A program made the position numbers and the translations under genes. From positions 59,287 through 123,286 of the forward strand of contig MU130240.1 in assembly GCA_015039465.1 (NCBI GenBank): a DNA stretch of 64,000 nucleotides, read 5' to 3'. This DNA comes from Phlegmacium glaucopus (lineage: Eukaryota > Basidiomycota > Agaricomycetes > Agaricales > Cortinariaceae). The notes beneath the pieces were generated by a model. The model had not been told where the DNA came from. It was given only the letters and a program-made list of their open reading frames with translations, and made no database searches. Positions 45,102 through 55,618 of the stretch are shown here, piece by piece (within the stretch, counting starts at the first letter, position 1; every line of letters starts with the position of its first letter).

Positions 45102-48100
45102 TTATTTATTCAACCGCCACACGCCATCCCTCACAGCTACCAAACCCTCTCTCCTCGCAGCCTCCATAAACAACGCCAACTGGTCAATCGACCGATCATA
45201 CCCAGGAGCAAACTTGAGCATCGTTTGGATCCGATCAAGAGGAAGTGTTCCGAGATTGGTGAGCATGCCTTCAATGAACTACGTGAAATGTGAGATGGTT
45301 GCAGGGAGTTTCGAGATTAATACTGACCTTCCAATAGACTCGCATCTGTTCTGCCTGTTGCTGTTGTATACTAGATATCGGAGGGTTTTCGGGTACAGTG
45401 GACACTAGATAAGAGCAATCAGCACATCTCTTCCCACAAAAACACGACCAAAACGAACCTGTTACTCTCGCGTCCCTAGTCAAAATACGCCCACCCTCAG
45501 CATCAAGACCTCCTTCCGCCTTCTCCAACAATATAAACGTATTCTCAGGATCTTCCTTCAAAACTCCATGGTCTACCCATGTAGCTAGAGCCTTAATAGC
45601 AGCCCCACGGTCGATTGAACCAACAGAAGATATGAGCTCCTCTAAAGTCCAGAGGGCTACCGGAGAAGGCAAAAATATTCAGAGTTAATCAGACAAAGAC
45701 GGGGGAGGGAGTGGAACGAAAACAAACCTTTTTGTGAGAATAACTCAATGAATGCTGCTTCCAACGGGGCCACATCTACATCCACAACACGATCTTCTAA
45801 CTGGAGTTCGAGCTGTACGGTACCGAGGTGGGGTAACCATTTCAGTTTCTTATCCGGTTTGAAGACAGTAAACTCGTGAGCATAGTCTGTTTGCAGTCTA
45901 GACAGATCATTAGTTTCTTAGCGAGGAGAAAGAAGATGAAATACGAACTGTTGGAATTGTCCGGGCATGATCATCTCGCTCGCCTCTAATGAAGGCCAGA
46001 AATGTCGCGATATAATGGTTGGATGGACGATTGACTACGAAATCGATTTATGATGTCAGCTTGTACTCGAATCCGAGGATGTCGTCAGCAAAACAAGTGA
46101 CTTACAGCGCGTTGAGATTGAACGTGTCCGTCTATCCGTTTTGAATCGGTCATGTCTTTCAACATCACCTCGCAAACTTGTAAAGCTGCTTCTCCAAATC
46201 GAATCTTGAGGATTTCAATGTTACGCCGCTGGTCGTAAAAAAGATTGTGAGTAAAGAAGGGATGGAAAGGAACGCGGCAGAGGAACAAACAGCTCACCTC
46301 CCGCTCCACCCTCTCTGTATCATCTTTGGTCAACGTCAGTAATCGCTGAGCAAGGAGGACTTGGAGTTCTTTAACGAAAAGATCCTTTGAATCGTATATG
46401 CTGACTAGAGTGCTTATAACATCGCTTGGTTTGCTTGTACGGAATGCTAAACGATGGGCAATTCATATGGATCAAACAAGAAAGGAGATAAATCGACAAG
46501 AAAAACTTACCAGGTCCAGCATCCATAGGTTCCGGTTCCCAATTTGGATCTGTATAATCTTCGGCCTCGGGTTGTTGAAGTGGTTGGATTGGCTCGTTCT
46601 CATCTACCAGCGAGTCCCCGCTATCATCATCTCCCACAAGATTGGCAACGATGCTTCGGATGGTGTCAGGTCGGTCTCTGAATGAAAGGAATTGGTCAGC
46701 GGTAGGATCGACAGCAAGAAATAATGAGATCATGAACCTGAGATATCTCCGAATGGGGTCCGCAACTTTAAACAGCAGTACACCTAGAGGATCAATGATG
46801 CGAAGACATTTGATAGTAGCGACGTATTGCGAGAGTATGAGTTTGGTATCTGCGCCTGGATGTAGCAGTCGTTTCCCATTCCTATATGTGGTCGTGATGA
46901 ATACTAACGAAAGCAAAAGAAAAGAAAAAAACTCACGCTTTACGTAGAGTTTTAACTAGATTCGCTCGTTGATCCACCCTTTGCAGGCAATCCTGTTAAC
47001 AATAACAAGAGAATGAGCATATAGTTTGAAAATAAGGTTATAATATGGTAGAAGTACCCGAAGATCCTGGAGCGCCCCCATGGAATCCGGAAAATCGATG
47101 ATAATATCGAAAATTTCTTTCGTTCTAAGATATATAGGTTAAATAATGGGATGGAACATAAAGTTTCTGGAACAGACGAACCGTAGATCACACAACGTCT
47201 TATTGATATGAAAATCAAATCGTGAACCAACGCCTTGCAGCATACTCCTGGCCTCTTCAGCTATGAAATCGTCATAAACACGATGGTCCGGGATGTAAAA
47301 ACAAAGGAACGAACCATTCGTAGCGCCCCTAGCATATACATTCAGCATCCAGGGAACCACTTTATCAGACATCCAAGCTCTCAGATCTTCCAACATCGGT
47401 TTAGCCCATTCACCCGTACAAGTCCTCAAAACATAATCCTCGATAAACTCGTAACCTACACTCGCGATAAAGCCTTCGTAGCGGTCGATGAACCCTAATA
47501 CTTCAAAGTTCTTCCATATTGAAAGGCTGATACTGGGATCGCAGTATGAAATGGTTGGTACAACCGTAGGAGCGGAACTAGAGTCAGCGGAAAAGGAATC
47601 TTCGGGGTCTTCCAAAGGAGGAGAAGGAGGGGCAAGGAGACAGGAACAGAGGTTTTTGAAGCCTGCTGAGAAAGATGGAGGAAGTAAGGAGAAGAGACGA
47701 GTTTGGAAGTTGAGGTTATATGCTGAGTAAACGGTGGGGCCAAACCTATTTCGCGTTTAGCAGAAGATTCAGGACTTGGAAAGAGAATAACACTTACTCC
47801 AGAGGTGGTTCCCATGCCTTATACCAATCCATCAGACGAGCAACGAGGAGTTGAATATGTTCTGGAGAATGGTCGAGCTGTGTTTAAAAAAAGAGCTGAA
47901 CAGTCAGAAATGATGTTCGAAATGAACGGAATAACACCTTACTTCATAACGATCCATGTATTCCTTGATCTCATTCTCTATCAGAGAGAAGTTGGATCTC
48001 AAATCGTCTATGGTTAAGTTTACATATCATTCATTTGGTCAAGAATAGCGGGAAGAGATAACTTACCCAGAAAGGTTTCCAATAAAGCAGGCAATCTCCT

Positions 48101-48452
48101 ACATTTGTTGATATGGTTGAATGCCAATTGTGCTTCGATTAATGTCTTTCCTATCTTTCAGGAAAACAAGACGAATAAAACAAGAATTCAAAAAACAGGA
48201 ACCAAAAAGGTTGTAAAGACTCACCTTGACGTCTTCCCTCTGAACCGACTATCCTGATATCCCTGGGATATAAAAACTCTGTCGCGATCCTCCAGGCCTT
48301 TGATTGTTCAACGCAATCTCTCTAGGAGAATAAAACAAAGTTACCTCACTAAAATTCAAGAGCCCTGATATACCAGGAGCACTCCCGTTCAACCTATTGA
48401 ATGATTCTTGCCATTTAGCCGCTACTTGAGAACGAACCGCGTCTGTGGCCAT
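45102..48452 (-). CDS. APC2: Anaphase-promoting complex subunit 2 (cullin)
   Basis: Multi-exon gene, ATG at 48452 (MATDAVRSQVAAKWQESFN). Recognisable parts in order: SKAWRIATEFLYPRD, HPGADTKLILSQYVATIKCL, RIIDPLGVLLFKVADPIRRYLR, DTIRSIVANLVGDDD, DPNWEPEPMDAGPG, and the cullin core LVSIYDSKDLFVKELQVLLAQRLL then TERVEREV, ILKIRFGEAALQVCEVMLKD. The winged-helix end is TLEELISSVG...WVDHGVLKE, and the C-terminus GMLTNLGTLPLDRIQTMLKF...LVAVRDGVWRLNK. APC2 pairs with the RING subunit APC11 as the catalytic core of the APC/C ubiquitin ligase that drives mitotic exit. The frame upstream of the chosen ATG is open, but family N-termini favour this start. This is the intact essential copy; a 5' fragment is duplicated at 51.8 kb. 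Confidence 0.93.
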
Positions 48453-48738
48453 CCTGATTCCGAGTTGCAGCTGAGCACCAAGCTCTGAGTCGGTGACCAG
48501 TTGGCTTGCGAGCGGCGAGGTTGAGGTTCGGCAAGACAATAGGAAGCAATCCACATCACGTGATGATAATGCTCTCAGCTCTGAGTCTCTGGAGTCTGAA
48601 TAGTGTTCGACTACATAGAGAAGATATTTTTTATACATAGATCTCTTGCTATTCACATTGGTGACGATCGACGAAGACTTACTTACTGTCCTTGGCGAAA
48701 TGAAACCAAAATAAAAATAACACGTAAATTAGCAAGTC

Positions 48739-51322
48739 CTACACCCGTTCCTCACTTATTTGAAAATAACGACGTATTATCAGACCTGGCAGGCTCGCGA
48801 GGTCTTGAAATAATGTTCGAAAACTGAAAAGCACATCTCTAGATCGCTTTGAGGAGAATGAACGAAGGGTCAATGAAGGAGGAACAAATGAAAAAACCTT
48901 CATGTAGTCAGATAGTGCGTCTTTGGCTTCTTGAGTGTGAAGAGGTGTCGGAAGAGCATTAAAGTCATTGTTGAAGTCCGATATGACGCCGTCAAGATAC
49001 CAGAACAGTTCATTTGATGGATCCGAGCGGGATAGTAACATGGGTATGCTAGGGATGCCCACTTTGCATGCACGATAATCATCCAAATAACCATCAACTC
49101 CACTAAGTAGAAGAATAGAGCGGAGCTTTAGCATAGCAACAAGAAGATTAATAAGGTAATACGAACGGCTGCTCTCTTTCCAGGAGATATTCGAGTGCTT
49201 AATGTGTGATCTTCGCATAAATGTCGCCAGTAATTGCATATTTTCTCGCTCTTGTATCATCCAAGAAAAATTGGCGAAGAAGATTTAAATAGCTTGGATG
49301 ATGTTCATCGACTTCGGTAATATGAAGGGATTCATTGTCGATTTCCAACAGATCTTTTAATTTTCCATATTTGTAGTGGACTAGATCGACACAGGCCATC
49401 AAGGGCAGCGCACCCTCCAGTATTATGAAGCAGAATATGTTCATTATACACTTTTTTGCCGCATATTTGTCGAGTTCTGAATGTAGGTATCGATCCCATA
49501 TTGTAATGGAATGATTAAGGAGATCCTTGGCTTCAGGTTCACTCTGAAAATAAAGTTGTTGGTGGATGAAAGATGGCTGAGAGAAAAGAACGAACTTGGC
49601 TCGTTATCCATGAGATATAAATAGGAAAGAATTCCCAGAAGTCACGGTATGACATCGACCTCTCGTCATCCGGCCTCAAGATATACTTAATCCACGAGGT
49701 AAGATCAAAAAAGAGCAGTTTTCCACTTAGAATAGGGGAGAGTCGTGTTTGAGAGCAATGAATGACAAGCGCATATGCAGAATACTTGTAAATGTCATCA
49801 CCCCGTGCTATATCCAACGCAAGAGGGATCTTATTAGAAACTAGAAATAATATTTCAAATAACCAACTCACCAGCGTTGAAGTGTTGAATACAGCAGATC
49901 GCCAGGTCTTCCTGAACACGGACCGGATCTAGAAAGTATCTTCCTGAGCGGTACCGATCAGCAAGAAAATCGGTAAACGATGCATGAATGCCAAAATGAT
50001 GATTATCATCGGAAGGAGCATCTAAAACAGAATGTAAATCACTGAGTGCAAGGTAGACGTCCCCCTTCTGGAGTGAAAGGAACTCTTCCATAAAGTGGGG
50101 ACTCCTGATGACTTGGAAAAGATCGACGATTGGGATAGGTAGTTCTGGGTATAGTAAGAAGCCCAGGACTCGAGAGGTGAGGCCGAAATCCTGGACAGAA
50201 GATAAGATGTGCTTGTAGAGATTATCGAGTTCTGTGAATGGGGCTTCATATTCGACGGATTTAAGACCCAATATCACGTTAAGCCGATCTGTAGGTCGAT
50301 GTCGATGAGAGTCTACATATTTGATAACGGTAGACGCATAGATGAATTGACCCGATGATTTTTTAACCAATTCTTCGATCGCTTCGATCGAAGGCCACGG
50401 GTCTGGAATAGCAAGTTTCAATGGATGCTTATCGCGTATTTCCCTGAATCGGATGGAAAGAAATTCTCTGATGTCGGCGTCTGGACGATAGGTATCGTCC
50501 AAAGGGATACTAATCAAGCTATCTTTGAATTGGTCGTCCTGGAAAGCGGCTCGGATGTGATATTCCGCACGACTAGCGAACAGGATGGCGAAAGGAAGTT
50601 TATAGTGTAAAATGAGTTGGGAAAAAACGTGAATGATTGAGGTTTGTGCTCTGGAGTCTTGGCACTCGTCGAGTCCGTCAATCACGATTAGCCGTGGTCG
50701 GGTTTCAGAGGAAAGATTTGTAGATATCTTTGAGAATGGGTCAACGATTAAAGACTTTACTTGCGTCTCAAGAGAACGAGACAACAAAGATGGATCATCT
50801 TCGATGGCCTTCTCAATGTGAGGTTTTGCTTCAGGGAATGAGACGGCAATCTGATAGGCAATCGTCGCAACGAGGCGTTTGTCGTCGTTCCGGCCAGGTA
50901 TCGAGCTTGAGAAGAAAAAGGAGCCTATGAGAAGGCCGAGTTCGAAGCATAGCTCTGCGATTGATTGGGCAATTGCTGACTTTCCTGCCCCCGCTGGGCC
51001 GTACAGCCACATGAGATCAGGAGATGATGGATCTAGGTCTTTGATCCAATCCATTATCTTTTGGAGTATGATGAGGCGAGTGCTAGGATGACATTTCGGT
51101 GGATCGAAGCGTTCAGCAGAGTTGTGAAAAGCGCCTTGAGCGACAGACTCGAAGAGGAAATCGAAGCCTGAACGTTTGAACACAAATGAGTGGATTTTGA
51201 CTTAGAATAGGAGAATATGGTAAAGTTTACCCACCAGAACGCTTCTGGCTATGAACATGATATCCTCCCTGGACGTCAAGGAACGTTCCGCCCTTAACAC
51301 ATACGCTAGACCGGGCGAACAT
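48739..51322 (-). pseudogene. NACHT NTPase, copy 1, C-terminus cut by a stop
   Basis: A short first exon (51322-51235, MFARSSVCVKGGTFLDVQGG) is spliced to a long exon with ESVAQGAFHNSAERFDPPKC, Walker A GPAGAGKS (about residue 86), Walker B LIVIDGLDEC and a C-terminal helical part. Further exons continue to 48739. At 49199-49201 a TAA replaces the TCA found in copy 2, truncating the predicted protein by about 160 residues. No WD40, ankyrin or TPR repeats are visible, so this is a NACHT-only NLR-like STAND protein. Fungal NLR-like proteins act in non-self recognition and cell-death signalling; this one has no recognised effector domain. The NACHT core is intact, so a shortened product is possible. 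Confidence 0.82.
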
Positions 51323-51539
51323 GGGAGGGGATATGAAGACTTGCAACGATTGGTTGATAAACAAGGCGCGACCGCCTCAAGGCTGCCTGTAGGGAGATGC
51401 AGAGCCTAAGTGGCAATCATGAAAAGGCTTACTCCGCGTGTTTCGCCAAGTTTGTTGGTATAGCCGAGTTCCTGGTGTCCAAACTCCCTTCAAGGTCCAC
51501 TTTAGATCGTATACCTGAAGCACTATATTTAGGCTTGAG
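51323..51539. other. Spacer upstream of NACHT copy 1
   Basis: Shared with the region upstream of NACHT copy 2 (63476-63690). It probably contains the promoter. No gene is seen. Confidence 0.4.
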
Positions 51540-51821
51540 TCCACCCATTCCAAAGTCGTTCCCGAAATTCGTAAATACTAACAGAAACAAGCCAAGCCAC
51601 CGCATATTTTTTTTTTTTTCAGATTTCAGACAAAGAAGAGTAAGTTATGATTAGCATATGAATTTTTTAACGACTTGAGGGGCGGCCAATACCTGGCCAA
51701 GAAATCTGTCTTGACTGAGAATAGGATCTAAAAGGAAAACCAACTGTTTATATCAAAAATATGGCGTTGTGTGTGTCAAGGACATACAAATTTGTTACTC
51801 ATAGTATCTGATCTAAATAAA
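51540..51821 (-). pseudogene. Fragment of the DUF6534 gene
   Basis: Matches 41.9-42.16 kb, including the intron side of the exon ending NTGFLT, with many differences and no continuing frame. It abuts the APC2 fragment directly at about 51822, a junction not found in the intact genes. Confidence 0.65.
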
Positions 51822-52745
51822 CGCTGATACTGGGATCGCAGTATGAAATGGTTGGGGGTACTTACAACCATAGGAATGGAATTAGAGTCAGCGGAAAAGG
51901 AATCTTCGGGGTCTTCCAAGGGAGGAGGAGCAAGGAGACAGGAACAGAGGTTCTTGAAGCCTGCTGAGAAAGATGGAGGAAGTAAGGAGAAGAGACGAGT
52001 TTGGAAGTTGAGGTTATATGCTGAGTAAACGGTGGGGCCAAATCTATTTCGTGTTTAGCCAAAAATTCTACACTTGGAAGAGAATAAAATTTACTCCAAA
52101 GGCGGTTCCCATGCCTTATACCAATCCATCAGACGAGCAACGAGGTGTTGGATATGTTCTGGAGAATGGTCGAACTGTGTTTACAAGAGCTGAACATTCG
52201 GAAATGGTTTTCGAAATGAACGGGATGACACCTTACTTCATAACGATCCATGTTGGATCTCAAATCGTCTATGGTTAAGTTTACATATTACTCATTTGGT
52301 CAAAAGAATAGCGGGAAGAGATAACTTAGCCAGAAAGGTGTCCAATGAAGAAGGCAATCTCCTCCATTTTTTTATAAGGTTGAATGCCAATTGTGCTTCA
52401 ATTAATGTCTTTCCTATCTTTCGGAAAAACAAGACGAATAATACAAAGACTCAAAAAACAGGAACCAAAAAGGTTGCAAAGACTTACCTTGACGTCCTCC
52501 CTTCTGAACCGATTATCCTGATATCCCTGGGACATAAAAACTCTGTCGCGATTCTCAAGGCCTTTGATTGTTCAAGTTACACGCAATCCCTATAAAAGAA
52601 TATCTCGCTGAAATTCAAGAGCCCTGATATACCAGGAGCACTACCGTTCAGCCTATTCAATGATTCTTGCCATTTAGCCGTGACTTGAGAACAAACCGCG
52701 TCTGTGGCCATCGTAATTTCGAGTCGCAGCTGAGCACTGAGTCGG
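51822..52745 (-). pseudogene. APC2: Duplicated 5' fragment of APC2
   Basis: Collinear with 47525-48485 of the intact gene. It starts at the ATG at 52711 (MATDAVCSQVTAKWQESLNR), but the first intron region, several exons and their frames carry indels, and the match ends within what would be an early exon. The cullin domain is absent. Non-functional. Confidence 0.8.
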
Positions 52746-52873
52746 TGTCCAGTCACGGTTCAAGTTGAAGGTGACTCGGCAAGCTCACTCAAGCCAGGCT
52801 ACACCACGTGATGCTTGTTACACAAAGCTCAGTATTCTCGTCTTAGCGAAGTATAAGCGTAGACTAGAATTTA

Positions 52874-53106
52874 CTGTACCAATTCAATCAATTCGGCAGG
52901 GGGTGTGACCTGTGACCAGCCTGATGAAATTTTGGTTTCGTCAAATTACCATATTAGGAAGGAGTAAGCACAATTTATAAGCAAAAATCGGTCTAAAACC
53001 ACCAATTTTGGAGATTTTTGGGTATTTTTGGGGTGACACCTGTGACTTTTCAGCAACACAAAGGGCCCTGTGACCTGTGACCGCCGAATTGATTGAATTG
53101 GTACAG
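52874..53106. mobile_element. 233-bp MITE with TA duplication
   Basis: The ends are CTGTACCAATTCAATCAATT and its complement, 24 bp or more, with TA at 52872-52873 and 53107-53108. Inside, the phrase gtgacctgtgacc is repeated near each end. A Tc1/mariner-type non-autonomous element. Confidence 0.8.
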
Positions 53107-53339
53107 TAGTCTTTGAGTGAACGTGTGATGTCACAGCGTTACACGCTTCCTCTTTCCAGCACATCCATCGTTCACTCTCAGTATCTGGCTCTCTGCCTCG
53201 CTCTCGCTGGTTTTTCGCTTTTTCAGAAACAAACTACCCGACACACTCCTTTTAATAATCACTCTCGTTAAGCAGTGCTATACAAAATTAATACTTGATT
53301 TTTCACTAATTTTACTTCGTATCGACGTATCAAAGTGTC

Positions 53340-54854
53340 ATGGATGAGAGAATAATCCTCAATCCTCACCTAGAAGTCATGCCGGATCATGCAGGACCAC
53401 ACTTTAATGTCCTCAGGAATGCTTTAATGCAAAACGGATTGACCATCGAGCAGGCAATTCAAGCGATCAACGATTCTTGGACCCAGACCCACAATGAACG
53501 GGTCCAGAGGTGGGACCAGCAAGTAATCGATGATGCTGTTGCGGAAGAAGCGCTGGGACAGCAACAACCAGAGAATTTACACCCAGTACCCCAGGAACCA
53601 CCGGAGCGAGAGGAGGAGAGAGCAGAACCAGAGAAGAGGAAACCGAAAATGAAAGATTTCGACGACACAGCAGCGGTAGGCAATTATATTGCCCCTAGGC
53701 CAGCTCAGTACGCCCTCCGACGCATCGAAGATTTCGAATACGTCGAGTTATGGTACCTTACCCCCGAAGGGTGTACCAATGCGACGCAACACCAGCACAC
53801 TCAGAATGACGACACCTTCGGTTTAACAAAGGTGGACGACATGGTCACGTTAAAGTCTGTATCATCGCTCAAAGCGTCCAGGAACGTCATACCCGACAAT
53901 GAGTTAAGTTTCCGTCAGGTATCGATGGCTAGTGATGCCAAAGTTCAGTTCAGTTCAGTTCAGCAGCATTTTTTGCTGAACTGAGAACTGAACTGACTAA
54001 GTTTTTCCTGAACTGAACTGAACTGTTAAAGAACCGGTTCGAACTGAACTGAACTGAAGAACTGTTATAAATTCTATATTTTACTTATTATTGGAAATTC
54101 CATCATCCAAGGACCATCCTTAGGCCTTAGGCACCCAATTTCTACTCATGTATGATCTCAGGACCCCTTGAGATATATAACACCACTGATTTGTATTTAT
54201 GTTCCAAAATGGATAATGCTAATATATAACATAATCACATCATATGGTCATTATCTCCTTGCTCAATCATTGTTTTACTCCCAAAAGGACTTCCAAACCA
54301 TTTGTACATCACCAAAGAACCAATTTCCAGGAAACATGGATCAATATATAGGAATTTCTCATCCTTCGAGGACCTATCAGTTCAGCAGTTCAGTTCAGTT
54401 CGAACTGGATGAACTGCCAATTCTCCAGATGCCTGAACTGAACTGAACTTTTCAGTTCAGTTCAGTTCAGTTCAGTCAGTTCAGGTTCAGTGAGTCAGTT
54501 CAGAACTGAACTTTGGCATCACTATCGATGGCAAAGAATACATTCATACAATTGATAACCAAGTATCAGTGGTCCGAGAAAGCTATCAATGCTTTTGCCC
54601 AACTTTTTACTCAGCTCGAGTTGCATCCATACCGTCAACGTGAATTCGGTGAGCGAGCCCTCATCATTTACCAAGCACGAGTGCGACGTGAATGGCATGA
54701 TCAACTGAAGCTCGGATCTGCTTTCAACATCGGCATAATCAACGAGGATTTGTTGCAGAGCATATATAAGGAAATCTTGGACAAGGCGCAGCTCCTGTCC
54801 ATCAACGAGGTCAGTATTCAGCATCTCTTTCCTGCGTTATGCTCAGCCGGCTAA
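53340..54854 (+). pseudogene. Gag-like ORF split by a hAT-like element
   Basis: The 5' part (53340-53929) starts MDERIILNPHLEVMPDHAGP and is rich in Glu/Gln/Pro with a basic patch. The 3' part resumes at 54533 (KNTFIQLITKYQWSEKAINA) and ends at 54854. Subtracting the element and one copy of its TCGATGGC duplication gives one continuous frame of about 304 codons. The composition, charge and position before a zinc-knuckle ORF suggest a Gag-like structural protein; no named domain is recognised. Confidence 0.7.
53930..54524. mobile_element. 595-bp hAT-like element nested in the Gag-like ORF
   Basis: Starts TAGTGATGCCAAAGTTCAG, ends CTGAACTTTGGCATCACTA, with duplication TCGATGGC at 53922-53929 and 54525-54532. 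Subterminal CAGTTC arrays match the element at 11136. No coding capacity. Confidence 0.9.
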
Positions 54855-54944
54855 CTTTTACCTCGCCCCCCTTTCCCCCCCCTTCTTCCACGCCTTTATT
54901 ACCCCCCCCTCTTGCATTATGTGACGATATACCACGCACCTTGC

Positions 54945-55010
54945 AACTCGCATCACGCACCATGCACCATGCACCACGCACCGCGCACCATGCACCATGC
55001 ACCTTATACT
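54945..55010. repeat. CACCATG-type short tandem repeat
   Basis: About nine degenerate 7-bp units (caccatg, caccacg, caccgcg) between the Gag-like and zinc-knuckle ORFs of the retrotransposon. Confidence 0.8.
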
Positions 55011-55078
55011 AAAATGCGTATCATTTTCAAATTGCGCATCACATCACTAAATAAAAGCTGCGTAATACCCATAACGTC

Positions 55079-55618
55079 ATGGCGGCGCAAGAAGGTCGAC
55101 AAGACATGATGCGTACCCCTAGACGGCGTAACTATCGGGAACGTGAACCCTTCGCTAGGACAGCTAGTGGTAGCGGACGCTCACTCAACCCTTCACGGTC
55201 ACGTTCACCCACACGTCGCATGTCTAACACCCCTTCTCGCCGTCGTTTCTCCCCCCCACCGCATTATCATAACACCACATCTCAACACCTCTCGTCTAGA
55301 CAGCTTTCCTTTCAACCAAGTGCAGCCTCTCAAGGCCAAGCCGTCTGCGCTTTATGCTTGGCCACAGACCCTCACGACACCAGAAAATGTCGATCCGAAA
55401 CTCTTTGGGACGGATCCAAGGCCAGATGTCGGAAGAACGAGGAGGGGAGACTCATCACACCAGCTGGAACAACCCTATGTAACAACTGGAACAGTCGCCG
55501 CGGTTGCACCTCCAGTTCGCACGAACAAAGACACAAGTGTTCCGGTTGCGGAAACAAGGATCATGGAGCTCAAAGGTGTCCTCGAGCGCAGAAGAAACCA
55601 AGCGCTAACTCCATATAA
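55079..55618 (+). CDS. Retrotransposon zinc-knuckle (nucleic-acid-binding) protein
   Basis: 179 codons. The first half is Arg/Ser-rich (SLNPSRSRSPTRRMSNTPSR), followed by CALCLATDPHDTRKC and a second cluster C-NNWNSRRGC...H...CSGCGNKDHGAQRC. These Cys/His clusters fit Gag-type zinc fingers of basidiomycete tyrosine-recombinase retrotransposons, which package the RNA. It overlaps the start of the RT frame in another frame by about 50 bp, so RT is probably made by reinitiation or frameshifting. The frame is intact. Confidence 0.75.
   Translation: MAAQEGRQDMMRTPRRRNYREREPFARTASGSGRSLNPSRSRSPTRRMSNTPSRRRFSPPPHYHNTTSQHLSSRQLSFQPSAASQGQAVCALCLATDPHDTRKCRSETLWDGSKARCRKNEEGRLITPAGTTLCNNWNSRRGCTSSSHEQRHKCSGCGNKDHGAQRCPRAQKKPSANSI

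Noticed and set aside
55143..55560. Upstream part of the long RT frame as true RT N-terminus
   Set aside because: It shadows the zinc-knuckle ORF in another frame and has the composition of an out-of-frame translation; the RT start was placed near 55563.
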